Shown here piece after piece: positions 11,838-18,708 of a DNA stretch of 64,000 nt. The notes beneath the pieces were generated by a model. That model was not told where the DNA came from. It worked only from the letters and a program-made list of their open reading frames with translations, and ran no database searches. A program made the translations under genes and the position numbers. Numbering within the stretch: position 1 is the stretch's first letter; the number at the start of each line of letters is the position of its first letter. Source of the stretch: Luteimonas aestuarii (GTDB lineage Bacteria; Pseudomonadota; Gammaproteobacteria; Xanthomonadales; Xanthomonadaceae); assembly GCF_004357985.1 (NCBI RefSeq), contig NZ_SMTF01000002.1, forward strand, positions 248,001 through 312,000, read 5' to 3'.

Positions 11838-12449
11838 TCATTGCCGTGAGGAATGTTGCAAACGAACTTCGATCAAACCGCCCGGGCGGCGCATCAGCGC
11901 GAACTCGATGGACTCCTGACTATGTCGAAACCGGTGCCTTTCCTCCTCTGGCATGGCGGAAATCACCTCCTGGACGAACCCGGCGTCGGCGAAGCCCCGG
12001 ACATAGTGCGCCAGCGCCGCGTCGAAACCCGCGCGGCCGGCGTAACGCACTTCGGTCGTCTCGCCATCGCGCGCGTAATGACTGCGCACCAGGCCTGGGA
12101 AGCGCGGGACCGGGCCGAGGTCGGTGCCGCTGACATCGCGCGCGGGCGGCGCTTCGCCGAGGCCCGGCAGCCACCGGTCCGCCTGCTCCTGAATGCCCGG
12201 CAGCCAGCGCTCCGCCTGCTCTTTGAGACCGGGCGCTGCCTGTTCAACCGTTGCCGCCGCCTCGTCGGCCAAACGCTTGCCGGTCTCCGTCGCCACCGGC
12301 GCCTGCGCCCACAGCCAGGACAACAGCGCGATGCCGGCCCAGACGAGCAGGCCGACGATGGCGAAGGCGAGCCCGCCCAGGATCAGCCAGGTGCGCGCCC
12401 GAATATTTCCCAGCCACGATGCGGCCTGCGCCAAGTTTCTTTTTGCCAT
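11838..12449 (-). CDS. Single-pass membrane protein with repeated WLPG segments, unknown function
   Basis: Protein of 203 residues with one strong membrane helix ([20 protein letters not shown]) near residue 20. It is followed by an amphipathic stretch with three repeat units of the form EQA-RWLPG ([14 protein letters not shown], then [11 protein letters not shown]) and a C-terminal globular domain. I recognise no domain. The start codon shares one base with the stop of the PII gene (TGATG), so it belongs to the sbtA-PII transcription unit; a role in bicarbonate uptake or its membrane context is only an inference from that coupling. Confidence 0.6.
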   Translation of the reverse strand: MAKRNLAQAASWLGNIRARTWLILGGLAFAIVGLLVWAGIALLSWLWAQAPVATETGKRLADEAAATVEQAAPGLKEQAERWLPGIQEQADRWLPGLGEAPPARDVSGTDLGPVPRFPGLVRSHYARDGETTEVRYAGRAGFDAALAHYVRGFADAGFVQEVISAMPEEERHRFRHSQESIEFALMRRPGGLIEVRLQHSSRQ

Positions 12450-12751
12450 CAGAACTTCTCCGGCCGCAGCACCGCGACGTCGGACACGAACAGGATCATG
12501 GCGTAGTTCTCGTAGTAGCGGGCCTGCAGATGTGCGGCGATGGCCTCGGCGGTCGCCGCATCGCATACGACCTCGATGCGGATGTTGCTGCTCGCATCCC
12601 ACGCGGAGCTGCGCACGCCCCGGCTGCCCTTGCCGCGGGCGTCGGTAATGGTGTAGCCCCGGACTCCCAGGCGTTCGAGGTCCTTGATCAAGACGCTCTC
12701 CAGGGCGGCCTCGGTGATGATGGTCAGCAGTTTGCGCATCGAACTGTTCAT
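12449..12751 (-). CDS. SbtB-like PII signalling protein
   Basis: PII-superfamily trimeric sensor, 100 residues. The block RGKGSRGVRSSAWDASSNIR has the GxGSRG-R pattern of SbtB, the regulator of the bicarbonate transporter SbtA, instead of the uridylylated-Tyr T-loop of GlnB/GlnK. The segment HLQARYYENYAMILFVSDV matches the SbtB C-terminus. The neighbouring gene, 5 bp upstream, encodes an SbtA-type permease, which strongly supports pairing. Expected to bind adenine nucleotides (cAMP/AMP/ADP/ATP in known SbtB proteins) and to gate the permease at the inner membrane. Confidence 0.88.
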   Translation of the reverse strand: MNSSMRKLLTIITEAALESVLIKDLERLGVRGYTITDARGKGSRGVRSSAWDASSNIRIEVVCDAATAEAIAAHLQARYYENYAMILFVSDVAVLRPEKF

Positions 12752-12755
12752 GAAC

Positions 12756-13706
12756 CTAGCCTCCGGTCAGGGCGAATGCTTGCGTCGCCATGGCGTGATA
12801 GAGCGGAATGCCGACCAGGACGTTGAACGGGAAAGTGACGCCCAAGGAAGCGGCCAGCGACAGCGTCGGGTTGGCCTCCGGCACCGAAATGCGCATGGCG
12901 GCGGGCACGGCGATGTAGGACGCACTCGCTGCCAGGATGGCCAGCATGGCCGTGCCCCCCAGCGACAGCCCGAGTCCGTAACCCAGCGCGATGCCCACCA
13001 CGGAGGAGAACAGCGGCATGCCGATGCCGAACAGCACGAGGAACAGGCCGTGCCGCCGCAGGCTGCCGAACTGGGCGGCCGTGATCAGCCCCATTTCCAG
13101 GAGGAACAGGGCAAGGATTCCCTTGAACAGATCGAAGAACAGCGGCTTGACGGAAGTCAGTCCCTCCGGGCCGGCGGCCCAGCCGATCAGCAGCCCGCCG
13201 ACGAGCAGCACGATGCCCTTGCCCAGAAACACCTCATGCGCGACCGTGCCGATCCGCATGTCACGGGAGAACCCGCGGGCCAGCAGGATCCCCACCAGGA
13301 TGGCCGGGATCTCCAGCACGGCGAGCAGGAACGGCATGTGCGACTCGAACTCGATCTGCCGGCTGGCGAAATAGGTGGTGGCGACGGCATAGGTGCCGAC
13401 GCTCACCGAGCCATAGTGGGCGGCAACGGATGCCGCGTCCGCACGGGGGAAACGCCCCATGAACCGCAGCACCGGAAAGGCGACCAGCGGCAACAGTACG
13501 CCCATCGCCATGACCGCGAGGGCTTGCAGCGCGAGGTCACCGAAGGGTTGCCTGGCGAGTTCGATGCCGCCCTTGAGGCCGATGGCGAGCAGCAGCAGCA
13601 TGCTCACCAGTTCATAGACGGCCGCGGGCAGTCGCAGCTCCGAGCGCAGCAGGCCAGCGGCCAAGCCGAGCAGGAAGAACAGCAGGACGGGGTCGAGGGT
13701 GCTCAA
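12756..13706 (-). CDS. sbtA: Sodium-dependent bicarbonate transporter SbtA
   Basis: Inner-membrane Na+/HCO3- symporter (former DUF897), 316 residues with about ten hydrophobic helices in two repeats. Recognisable pieces are the N-terminal LFFLLGLAAGLLRSELRLP, the GSVSVGTYAVATTYF loop and the C-terminal AILAASASYIAVPAAMR. Translation appears to begin at a TTG at 13706 whose TTGA overlaps the stop of the upstream gene; no better ATG exists in frame, and a purine-rich GAAGGAA lies upstream. Its tight linkage with a SbtB-like PII gene supports the function. Suggests inorganic-carbon accumulation, as in chemolithoautotrophs. Confidence 0.9.
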   Translation of the reverse strand: MSTLDPVLLFFLLGLAAGLLRSELRLPAAVYELVSMLLLLAIGLKGGIELARQPFGDLALQALAVMAMGVLLPLVAFPVLRFMGRFPRADAASVAAHYGSVSVGTYAVATTYFASRQIEFESHMPFLLAVLEIPAILVGILLARGFSRDMRIGTVAHEVFLGKGIVLLVGGLLIGWAAGPEGLTSVKPLFFDLFKGILALFLLEMGLITAAQFGSLRRHGLFLVLFGIGMPLFSSVVGIALGYGLGLSLGGTAMLAILAASASYIAVPAAMRISVPEANPTLSLAASLGVTFPFNVLVGIPLYHAMATQAFALTGG

Positions 13707-14233
13707 GATGGCGTTCCTTCATCGTGCGGCTGCGCCGATGGCAGGACCAGGCTGCCGCCGGCGTCCTGGTAGATCGGCGGCAGCACGAGTTCCGGGTAGC
13801 GTGCTTCGAGCACCTGCAGCTCCGCGCTCACGCTGGAGTCGGGCGCATTGCCTGCGAAGACCGGGATGAAGCGTGCGGCGAGCGTGGTCGCGTCTTCATG
13901 GCCGAAGCAGTCCAACAGCGCCGCCACCAGGTCGACGCGGGAGACGGCGCTTGCCGCCGTCTCGAGCCAGCACAGCATCCAGATCCCGTTGATCCCTGTT
14001 GTCTCCAGGATACGGACGGTTCGCCGCGCGCCGGCCGCATCCGGCAGAACCAGCGCGCACGGCAAGTTCGCCACGCCTTCTTCGTCGATCCAGATGCCTT
14101 GCACGGTTTCAACGTCGCTGGCGGGCAACCGGCGGCGCAGAATCGACAGGTAAGCGGCCAGATCTTCGCTGGCGCGCTCCAGATCCCCATCGCTGCGCAC
14201 GAGCAAGAAGGCGCTTCTGGACTCGGTCGGCAT
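13703..14233 (-). CDS. Conserved-type hypothetical protein leading the sbtA operon
   Basis: Soluble acidic protein of 176 residues with no motif I recognise. The ATG at 14233 is preferred because AGGGGATG lies nine bases upstream; a GTG at 14263 would add ten residues. It overlaps sbtA by four bases and is the first gene of the unit facing nhaR. The many paired helices (LERASEDLAAYLSILRRRL, VDLVAALLDCFG) suggest an alpha/beta fold. Being first in an sbtA-sbtB unit, it could be an accessory or regulatory protein for carbon uptake; that is inference from position only. Confidence 0.6.
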   Translation of the reverse strand: MPTESRSAFLLVRSDGDLERASEDLAAYLSILRRRLPASDVETVQGIWIDEEGVANLPCALVLPDAAGARRTVRILETTGINGIWMLCWLETAASAVSRVDLVAALLDCFGHEDATTLAARFIPVFAGNAPDSSVSAELQVLEARYPELVLPPIYQDAGGSLVLPSAQPHDEGTPS

Positions 14234-14358
14234 GTCTTCATCCCCTGCGTAGGTGGCGGGCACTGGACGCTTCTCACCACGAGCGCCTGAGGCGCGAAAG
14301 GCCGTGCAGGACCCGTCCTGTTGTTACCCGGAAGGTAACCTGGTGAATTTTGACGGTC

Positions 14359-14387
14359 TGGATGATTCATATAAAGTCGAATATAAT
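14359..14387 (+). promoter_or_regulatory. Candidate sigma70-type promoter of the nhaR-like gene
   Basis: A consensus -10 box TATAAT at 14382-14387 lies 37 bp before the start codon in an AT-rich stretch unlike its GC-rich surroundings. The -35 at the right spacing (TGGATG, 14359-14364, 17-bp spacer) is weak. A second combination, TTGACG at 14350-14355 with TATAAA at 14370-14375, has a better -35 but only a 14-bp spacer. A short inverted repeat GTTACC/GGTAAC sits just upstream (about 14327-14339) and could be an operator for the divergent genes. Confidence 0.5.
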
Positions 14388-14424
14388 TCACAGACACTTC
14401 GTAAAAAGTTGCGAATAGCAGATA

Positions 14425-15345
14425 ATGAATCTCAAACACCTGCGCTACTTCTGGGCGGTGGCCCACGCCGGGAGTGTGGCGGCGGCGTCCAATCAGTTGC
14501 ATCTGACGCCGCAAACCGTCAGCGCCCAAATCAAGCTGCTCGAGGACGACCTCGGAACGGCCTTGTTCAAGCCTGCCGGACGCGGACTCGAACTCACCGA
14601 GGCGGGGCGCGTTGCGCTGTCCTACGCCGACGAGATCTTCGCGCTGGGTCACGAGATGGTCTCCTCGCTGCGGGCGAACGCAATCCCGGAGCAGACGATG
14701 GCTACGTTTCGCGTCGGTATTTCCGATGCGATCCCCAAGTCGCTGACACACCGGTTGCTGGCTTCGCTGAAGAGGGTGGAGAAGCCGATACGGCTGGTGT
14801 GCCACGAGGGCACGATCGACTGGTTGCTCGGGGAATTGGCACTGCACCGGCTGGAGATGGTGCTGGCCGATCGCCCGATGCCGGCAGGGTTGGCGGTCCG
14901 CGGCCACAGCCGCAAGCTGGGTGAAAGTGCCGTCGCCTTTTTTGCCGCGCCCGAGCTGGCGCGGCGCGGCGCGGCTTTTCCAGCCTGTCTGAACGGGGCG
15001 CCACTGCTGCTGCCCGGTCAGAACGCGGCGGTACGGGGCGAGATCGACCTCTGGCTGGGCGAGTCACGCCTGTACCCACGGGTCATCGGGGAGTTCGATG
15101 ACAGCGCCCTGATGAAGGTCTTTGCACAGGCGGGTGAAGGCTATTTCCCCGCGCCCGCGATCCTCTCGGACGAGATCTGCGCGCGCTACGGCGTCAGCGA
15201 GGTGGGGCGGCTGGAGGAGGTGCGCGAGGCATTCTGGCTGATCAGCACGGAACGGCGCATCCAGCATCCGGAGGTTCGCGCCGTCCTGGAAGCCGCCCGC
15301 GGCGCGGTCTTCGTTCCGCAGGGCGACGGCCAAATGGCGCGGTAA
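14425..15345 (+). CDS. nhaR: NhaR-like LysR-family regulator
   Basis: LysR-type transcription factor of 306 residues. The N-terminal winged helix (MNLKHLRYFWAVAHAGSVAAASNQLHLTPQT, seen in pieces) is of the NhaR subtype; the effector domain follows (MATFRVGISDAIPKSLTHRLL). NhaR of enterobacteria senses Na+ and activates the nhaA antiporter. Here the gene is divergent from the sbtA unit with 191 bp between starts, so Na+-linked control of a Na+-dependent bicarbonate carrier is plausible, though not shown. A TATAAT-bearing promoter lies just upstream. The next gene, Sua5-like, begins 17 bp after its end. Confidence 0.88.
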   Translation: MNLKHLRYFWAVAHAGSVAAASNQLHLTPQTVSAQIKLLEDDLGTALFKPAGRGLELTEAGRVALSYADEIFALGHEMVSSLRANAIPEQTMATFRVGISDAIPKSLTHRLLASLKRVEKPIRLVCHEGTIDWLLGELALHRLEMVLADRPMPAGLAVRGHSRKLGESAVAFFAAPELARRGAAFPACLNGAPLLLPGQNAAVRGEIDLWLGESRLYPRVIGEFDDSALMKVFAQAGEGYFPAPAILSDEICARYGVSEVGRLEEVREAFWLISTERRIQHPEVRAVLEAARGAVFVPQGDGQMAR

Positions 15346-15362
15346 ATGCGGGAGTCCTGATC

Positions 15363-16313
15363 ATGTTGCAACTTACTTCCCACCCGGACGATCTGTCCAC
15401 CGCCGTGAACCTGCTGCGGGCGGGGGAACTCGTGGCGCTGCCTTTCGAGACCGTTTATGGGTTGGCCGCCGATGCGACCAACCCCGATGCCTTGCGCGCG
15501 ATCTTTCGCGCCAAAGGCCGCCCGGCCGATCACCCGCTGATCGTGCATCTCGCCGCCACCGAGCAACTGTCGGACTGGGTCACCGAGGTACCGGAGGTGG
15601 TCTGGCGGCTGGCTTCGGCCTTTTGGCCAGGTCCGCTCACCCTGGTGCTGCCTGCCGCGCGAACGGTTTCGCCGCTGGTGACCGGCGGCCAAACGACCGT
15701 CGCGCTACGCGTGCCGGCACATCCGGTACCGCAGGCCGTCTTGCGACAGTTCGGTCGGGGCCTGGCCGCGCCATCCGCGAATCCTTTTGGTCAAATCAGT
15801 CCGACCACGGCGGCGCATGTGCGGCGACACCTGGCCGGAAAGATCGCGGCGGTGGTCGATGGCGGCCCCTGCCTGGTCGGCATCGAGTCGACCATCGTCG
15901 ATCTCAGTCGTGAACATCCGCGCATTCTGCGTCCCGGCGCCATCACCACCGATATGCTCGCGCGCCACCTGTTTCTTGCGGGCACCGTTGCTGCGGCAGC
16001 GCCTCGCGTGCCAGGCGCCCTGGCCTCGCATTACGCGCCGCGCACGCCGTGCTACCGGATCCCGGCCGGGCTGGCCGAGGCGCCGTTTCCAGGCCGGCGT
16101 ACCGGGCTGCTTGCGCAGCGCCCCGCAAATTGGCCGGTGGCGAAGTTCTGGCCGATGCCCTCGCAGTCCGAAGACTATGCGCGCGCGCTTTACGCGGCTT
16201 TGCACGAGGCCGATGCCACCAGTTGCGAGGTCTTGCTGATTGCGCTGCCGCCGGACGAACCGGCATGGGCGGCCATACACGACCGCTTGCGCCGTGCGAC
16301 CCGATCTCTTTAG
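15363..16313 (+). CDS. L-threonylcarbamoyladenylate synthase (Sua5/YrdC/TsaC family)
   Basis: Makes threonylcarbamoyl-AMP from threonine, bicarbonate and ATP for the t6A modification of ANN-reading tRNAs. The 316-residue length fits the long Sua5 type: a YrdC domain (about 10-200, with FETVYGLAADATN, KGRPADHPL and the SANPFGQISPTTA block) and a C-terminal Sua5 domain (SHYAPRTPCYRIP onward). GGGAG lies nine bases before the ATG. It follows the nhaR-like gene by 17 bp and may be cotranscribed. This is the last intact chromosomal gene before the methyltransferase remnant and the mobile element. Confidence 0.93.
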   Translation: MLQLTSHPDDLSTAVNLLRAGELVALPFETVYGLAADATNPDALRAIFRAKGRPADHPLIVHLAATEQLSDWVTEVPEVVWRLASAFWPGPLTLVLPAARTVSPLVTGGQTTVALRVPAHPVPQAVLRQFGRGLAAPSANPFGQISPTTAAHVRRHLAGKIAAVVDGGPCLVGIESTIVDLSREHPRILRPGAITTDMLARHLFLAGTVAAAAPRVPGALASHYAPRTPCYRIPAGLAEAPFPGRRTGLLAQRPANWPVAKFWPMPSQSEDYARALYAALHEADATSCEVLLIALPPDEPAWAAIHDRLRRATRSL

Positions 16314-16414
16314 CGGACGGTGGCAGCGCAGCTTGGCGGAACGCCGCCTCAATGCGTGCGGGAGCGAGCAGTTCACGAGGGCACGCAACTAAAGCAGGGG
16401 CGCGCGGACGCCTG

Positions 16415-17066
16415 AACGCAGCGACGCAAATCGCGGCTTCGCTGATGTCCACGCCATAGACTCGCCCGTAGAGCGTCGAGCGAATCACCTCCCTCGTGGA
16501 CGGCTGACCTTGCGAGCGAAGATGAACGAAGCGCCACAACGCTTCGGCCTGGAAGACACCGGAGCAGCACGTCAAATCCAGCACCGCTCCCGTCCAGATA
16601 GGCCATCCATGACCTCATCGAGGATCAGCGAGACGACGACGGACAGTCGCGTGTAGTGCACGCCGTTTTGCAACGCTTCTGTGCGCTTTCCATCTGTCCA
16701 CGGCTCAGCGTGCGCGAACTGCTCGTAGATCGAGCTGATGAGCTCGATCGGAATCACCTCGAACTGGTAGGGGAAGAAGCTGAGCTGCCCGCTTTCAGGA
16801 TCGACAGCCGCCAGGAACTCCGCAACCCGCGTCAAGTGGTGAGCGGCCGGTGTCGTTTTCACCAAAGAAGGCGGAAACATATCGCCGTTGAGGGTCTGGG
16901 CCAGCCATGCGAACAGCTTGCTGGTCGCTGGCCGGTCGCGCAGTCCCGCCGGCAACGCCGTGCGGCCGCATACCCGCTTCAACCGCGTCGCACTAACGAT
17001 CTGGCGGTCTGGCCCAGCGAGCACACTCCTATCACCCGTCGGTCTTAGGCGGAGTCTCGTTAGAAA
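16415..17066 (-). pseudogene. Remnant of an N6-adenine DNA methyltransferase (Eco57I-like)
   Basis: Broken gene. One frame reads LRDRPATSKLFAWLAQTLNG, SGQLSFFPYQFEVIPIELIS and NGVHYTRLSVVVSLILDEVM, a region typical of Eco57I-like DNA methyltransferases, and then hits a stop (GRERCWI*, about 16572). The neighbouring frame continues without a gap as VLDLTCCSGVFQAEALWRF, the SAM-binding motif I (normally DLTCGSGVF with one Gly where this has Cys), and YGRVYGVDISEAAICVAAF. So a one-base frameshift splits the protein. Homology ends near 16415, where the normal C-terminal target-recognition part and the NPPY motif are missing; the N-terminus is also unclear. It lies exactly between chromosome and ICE. 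Confidence 0.75.
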
Positions 17067-17265
17067 ATTTGCTATTTTCTTCCACGTATGGGCGTGCTTC
17101 TCAACAGGGATAGGCCGGTTCAGCCGCCTATCCCACAAGCTTTCCAAGCATCCGAAAATTGTGACCATCAGAGCGCATCGCGAACGTGGCAACCGGAGCC
17201 TTCCAGAGCAGTTCTTGTGGAGATGGGCAAGAGGCACAGGCGCCCCCGGAAGGGGCGCCTGCGGA

Positions 17266-17760
17266 CTACAACAAGCCGGCTTCGGCGAACGAGTACGGAC
17301 TGCCCTTGCCGACGATGAAGTGATCCAGCACCCGGACATCGACGGTGGCCAGGGCGCTCTTCAGCCGCTCGGTGATCGCACGATCAGCGGCCGAGGGCTC
17401 GGTGTTCCCCGAGGGGTGCTGATGCGCCAGGATCAGCGCCGAAGCGTTGAGCGTCAGCGCACGCTGGACAACCACCCTTGGATACACCGAAGTCTGGTCG
17501 ACCGTGCCCTTGAACAGCGGCTCAAACGCGAGCACCTGGTGCTGGCTGTCGAGAAACACGACGGCGAAGATTTCGTTCGGCTCCGCGACCAGTTTCAGGC
17601 GCAGGTAGTCGCGCACGGCGGCGGGACTGCCCAGCGCCGGACCGGCCTTGAACACGCGGTTCTCCAGCAGGGTGATGGCCTGCCGGATGATCCAGTCTTC
17701 GTGCTGGGCGGCGATCAGGGCGAGCGACTCCGGGCGGGAGTCGGCGATGACAAGAGACAT
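17266..17760 (-). CDS. radC: RadC-family (JAB1/MPN metalloprotease fold) ICE protein
   Basis: RadC-like JAB-domain protein of 164 residues, lacking the N-terminal helix-hairpin-helix part of chromosomal RadC. The zinc motif H-x-H-PSG-x9-D is complete ([20 protein letters not shown]). The ATG at 17760 is chosen over the longer frame because the upstream 43 residues are low-complexity and carry no RadC homology. Such short RadC proteins are standard in this ICE family, next to the DsbA-like gene. Their role is unknown, possibly DNA related. A structured RNA repeat lies just upstream. Confidence 0.9.
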   Translation of the reverse strand: MSLVIADSRPESLALIAAQHEDWIIRQAITLLENRVFKAGPALGSPAAVRDYLRLKLVAEPNEIFAVVFLDSQHQVLAFEPLFKGTVDQTSVYPRVVVQRALTLNASALILAHQHPSGNTEPSAADRAITERLKSALATVDVRVLDHFIVGKGSPYSFAEAGLL

Positions 17761-17874
17761 GGCGAACCTCCAATGGATGAGATCGGAGGGCGCCTGCCCC
17801 TGGAGGGCAAACCCTCCTGGGGACGATGGGGATGAAACAGGTGACGAGCGGGCATCCACCACCGCGGATGCAGT

Positions 17875-17996
17875 GGCCGTTCGCGTCAAGGGATGCGATG
17901 CGAACGGGTTTCGATCAACGCGGACAAGCCGCGCCGTAGCCTTGAAGATCGATGGCTACCTGGGCATGTCGCCAGCAACGCTGGCGGGCATGTCTG
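17875..17996 (-). ncRNA. radC-type RNA motif, copy 1 (leader of radC)
   Basis: First of four related structured elements. Read on the minus strand it forms GCCAGC/GCTGGC (17980-17985 with 17971-17976), GTAGCC/GGCTAC (17954-17959 with 17936-17941) and CGCGG/CCGCG stems, then a GTTCGC/GCGAAC stem near its end. Shared invariant pieces are CTTCAAG and CATGCCC. Stem sequences differ from those of the other copies in a pairing-preserving way. The element overlaps the last codons of the dsbA-like gene and ends about 115 bp before radC. Fits the published radC RNA motif in context (upstream of radC in mobile elements); the family name needs a covariance-model test. Confidence 0.65.
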
Positions 17997-18696
17997 GGAG
18001 ATGTGAGGACTCGGCGCTCGCCGTGTCGCCGGCAGCCAGCAGGTCAAGCGCCGAGAGCAAGGCGTCGCCGTCCAAGGGGCCGTGCAGCAGGAGGGTCTTG
18101 CCAGTGTCGCGATCGCGCAGTAGCAGGGCCGGCGTGGCGGCAATGCTCTGTCGTGCCGCCTCCGCGGCCTGGGCGCGGATCACGGCGTCGGGCCGCTCGC
18201 TGTCGAGGCACTGCTGCAGCGTTGGCGTGAGGTCGGGATAGCGCAGGCCCTCCGGCAGGCCCTGGCCGTCGCCGCGGGTGTGCGCGTAGAGCCAGGCCAC
18301 CGCCTGCCAGAACGCGGCATGCCCGCCCACCTCGCCCGCGCACTCGGCCAGGCGTGCCCCGGCGGTCGCGGCAGGCTCGTGCATGGACAGCGGCAGGTGA
18401 TGCCACTGCCAGTTCACCTCGCGGTGGGCGTCGATCCAGCGCTGCAGCGTCGGGAAGTACGCCCGGCAGTACGGGCACTCCAGGTCGGCGTAACCGACCA
18501 CCGTGAAGCGGGCATCGCTGCGGCCGTACAGCCACGGCGGCCCGGCCGGCTTCGGTGGCTCGGGCACGGTCGTGATCGGATGCATGAACTCCGGGGCCTC
18601 ATCGGGCGTGCGCAGGAGCAACCACCCGGCGGCACCCACCGCCGCGACCAGCAGCGCGATCAGGGTATGGCGTCGAGTGAACAAAGGCAGGCGCAT
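17956..18696 (-). CDS. Periplasmic DsbA/DsbG-like thioredoxin-fold protein of the ICE
   Basis: Disulfide oxidoreductase, 246 residues, with an N-terminal membrane anchor (HTLIALLVAAVGAAGWLLL) and a DsbA-type domain. The active site CPYC appears in ADLECPYCRAYFPTLQ, and the cis-Pro loop TPALLL is present. It probably helps fold the cysteine-containing mating-pair proteins in the periplasm. The ATG at 18696 is preferred over 18708 because TGAGGAA lies at ribosome-binding distance. It begins 12 bp after the TraC-like ATPase stop. This is the usual place for this gene in PFGI-1-type ICEs. Confidence 0.85.
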   Translation of the reverse strand: MRLPLFTRRHTLIALLVAAVGAAGWLLLRTPDEAPEFMHPITTVPEPPKPAGPPWLYGRSDARFTVVGYADLECPYCRAYFPTLQRWIDAHREVNWQWHHLPLSMHEPAATAGARLAECAGEVGGHAAFWQAVAWLYAHTRGDGQGLPEGLRYPDLTPTLQQCLDSERPDAVIRAQAAEAARQSIAATPALLLRDRDTGKTLLLHGPLDGDALLSALDLLAAGDTASAESSHLPDMPASVAGDMPR

Positions 18697-18708
18697 GGTG
18701 TTCCTCAT

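Noticed and set aside
15943-16584. 213-codon minus-strand frame running under the 3' end of the Sua5-like gene
   Set aside because: Only its first part is methyltransferase-like; beyond about 16415 it reads antisense through the conserved Sua5 domain, so it is treated as remnant plus shadow.
16314-17265. A tRNA-type attachment site or integrase at the left end of the ICE
   Set aside because: I could not find a tRNA 3' end, a direct repeat pair or an integrase frame in this interval; only the methyltransferase remnant.
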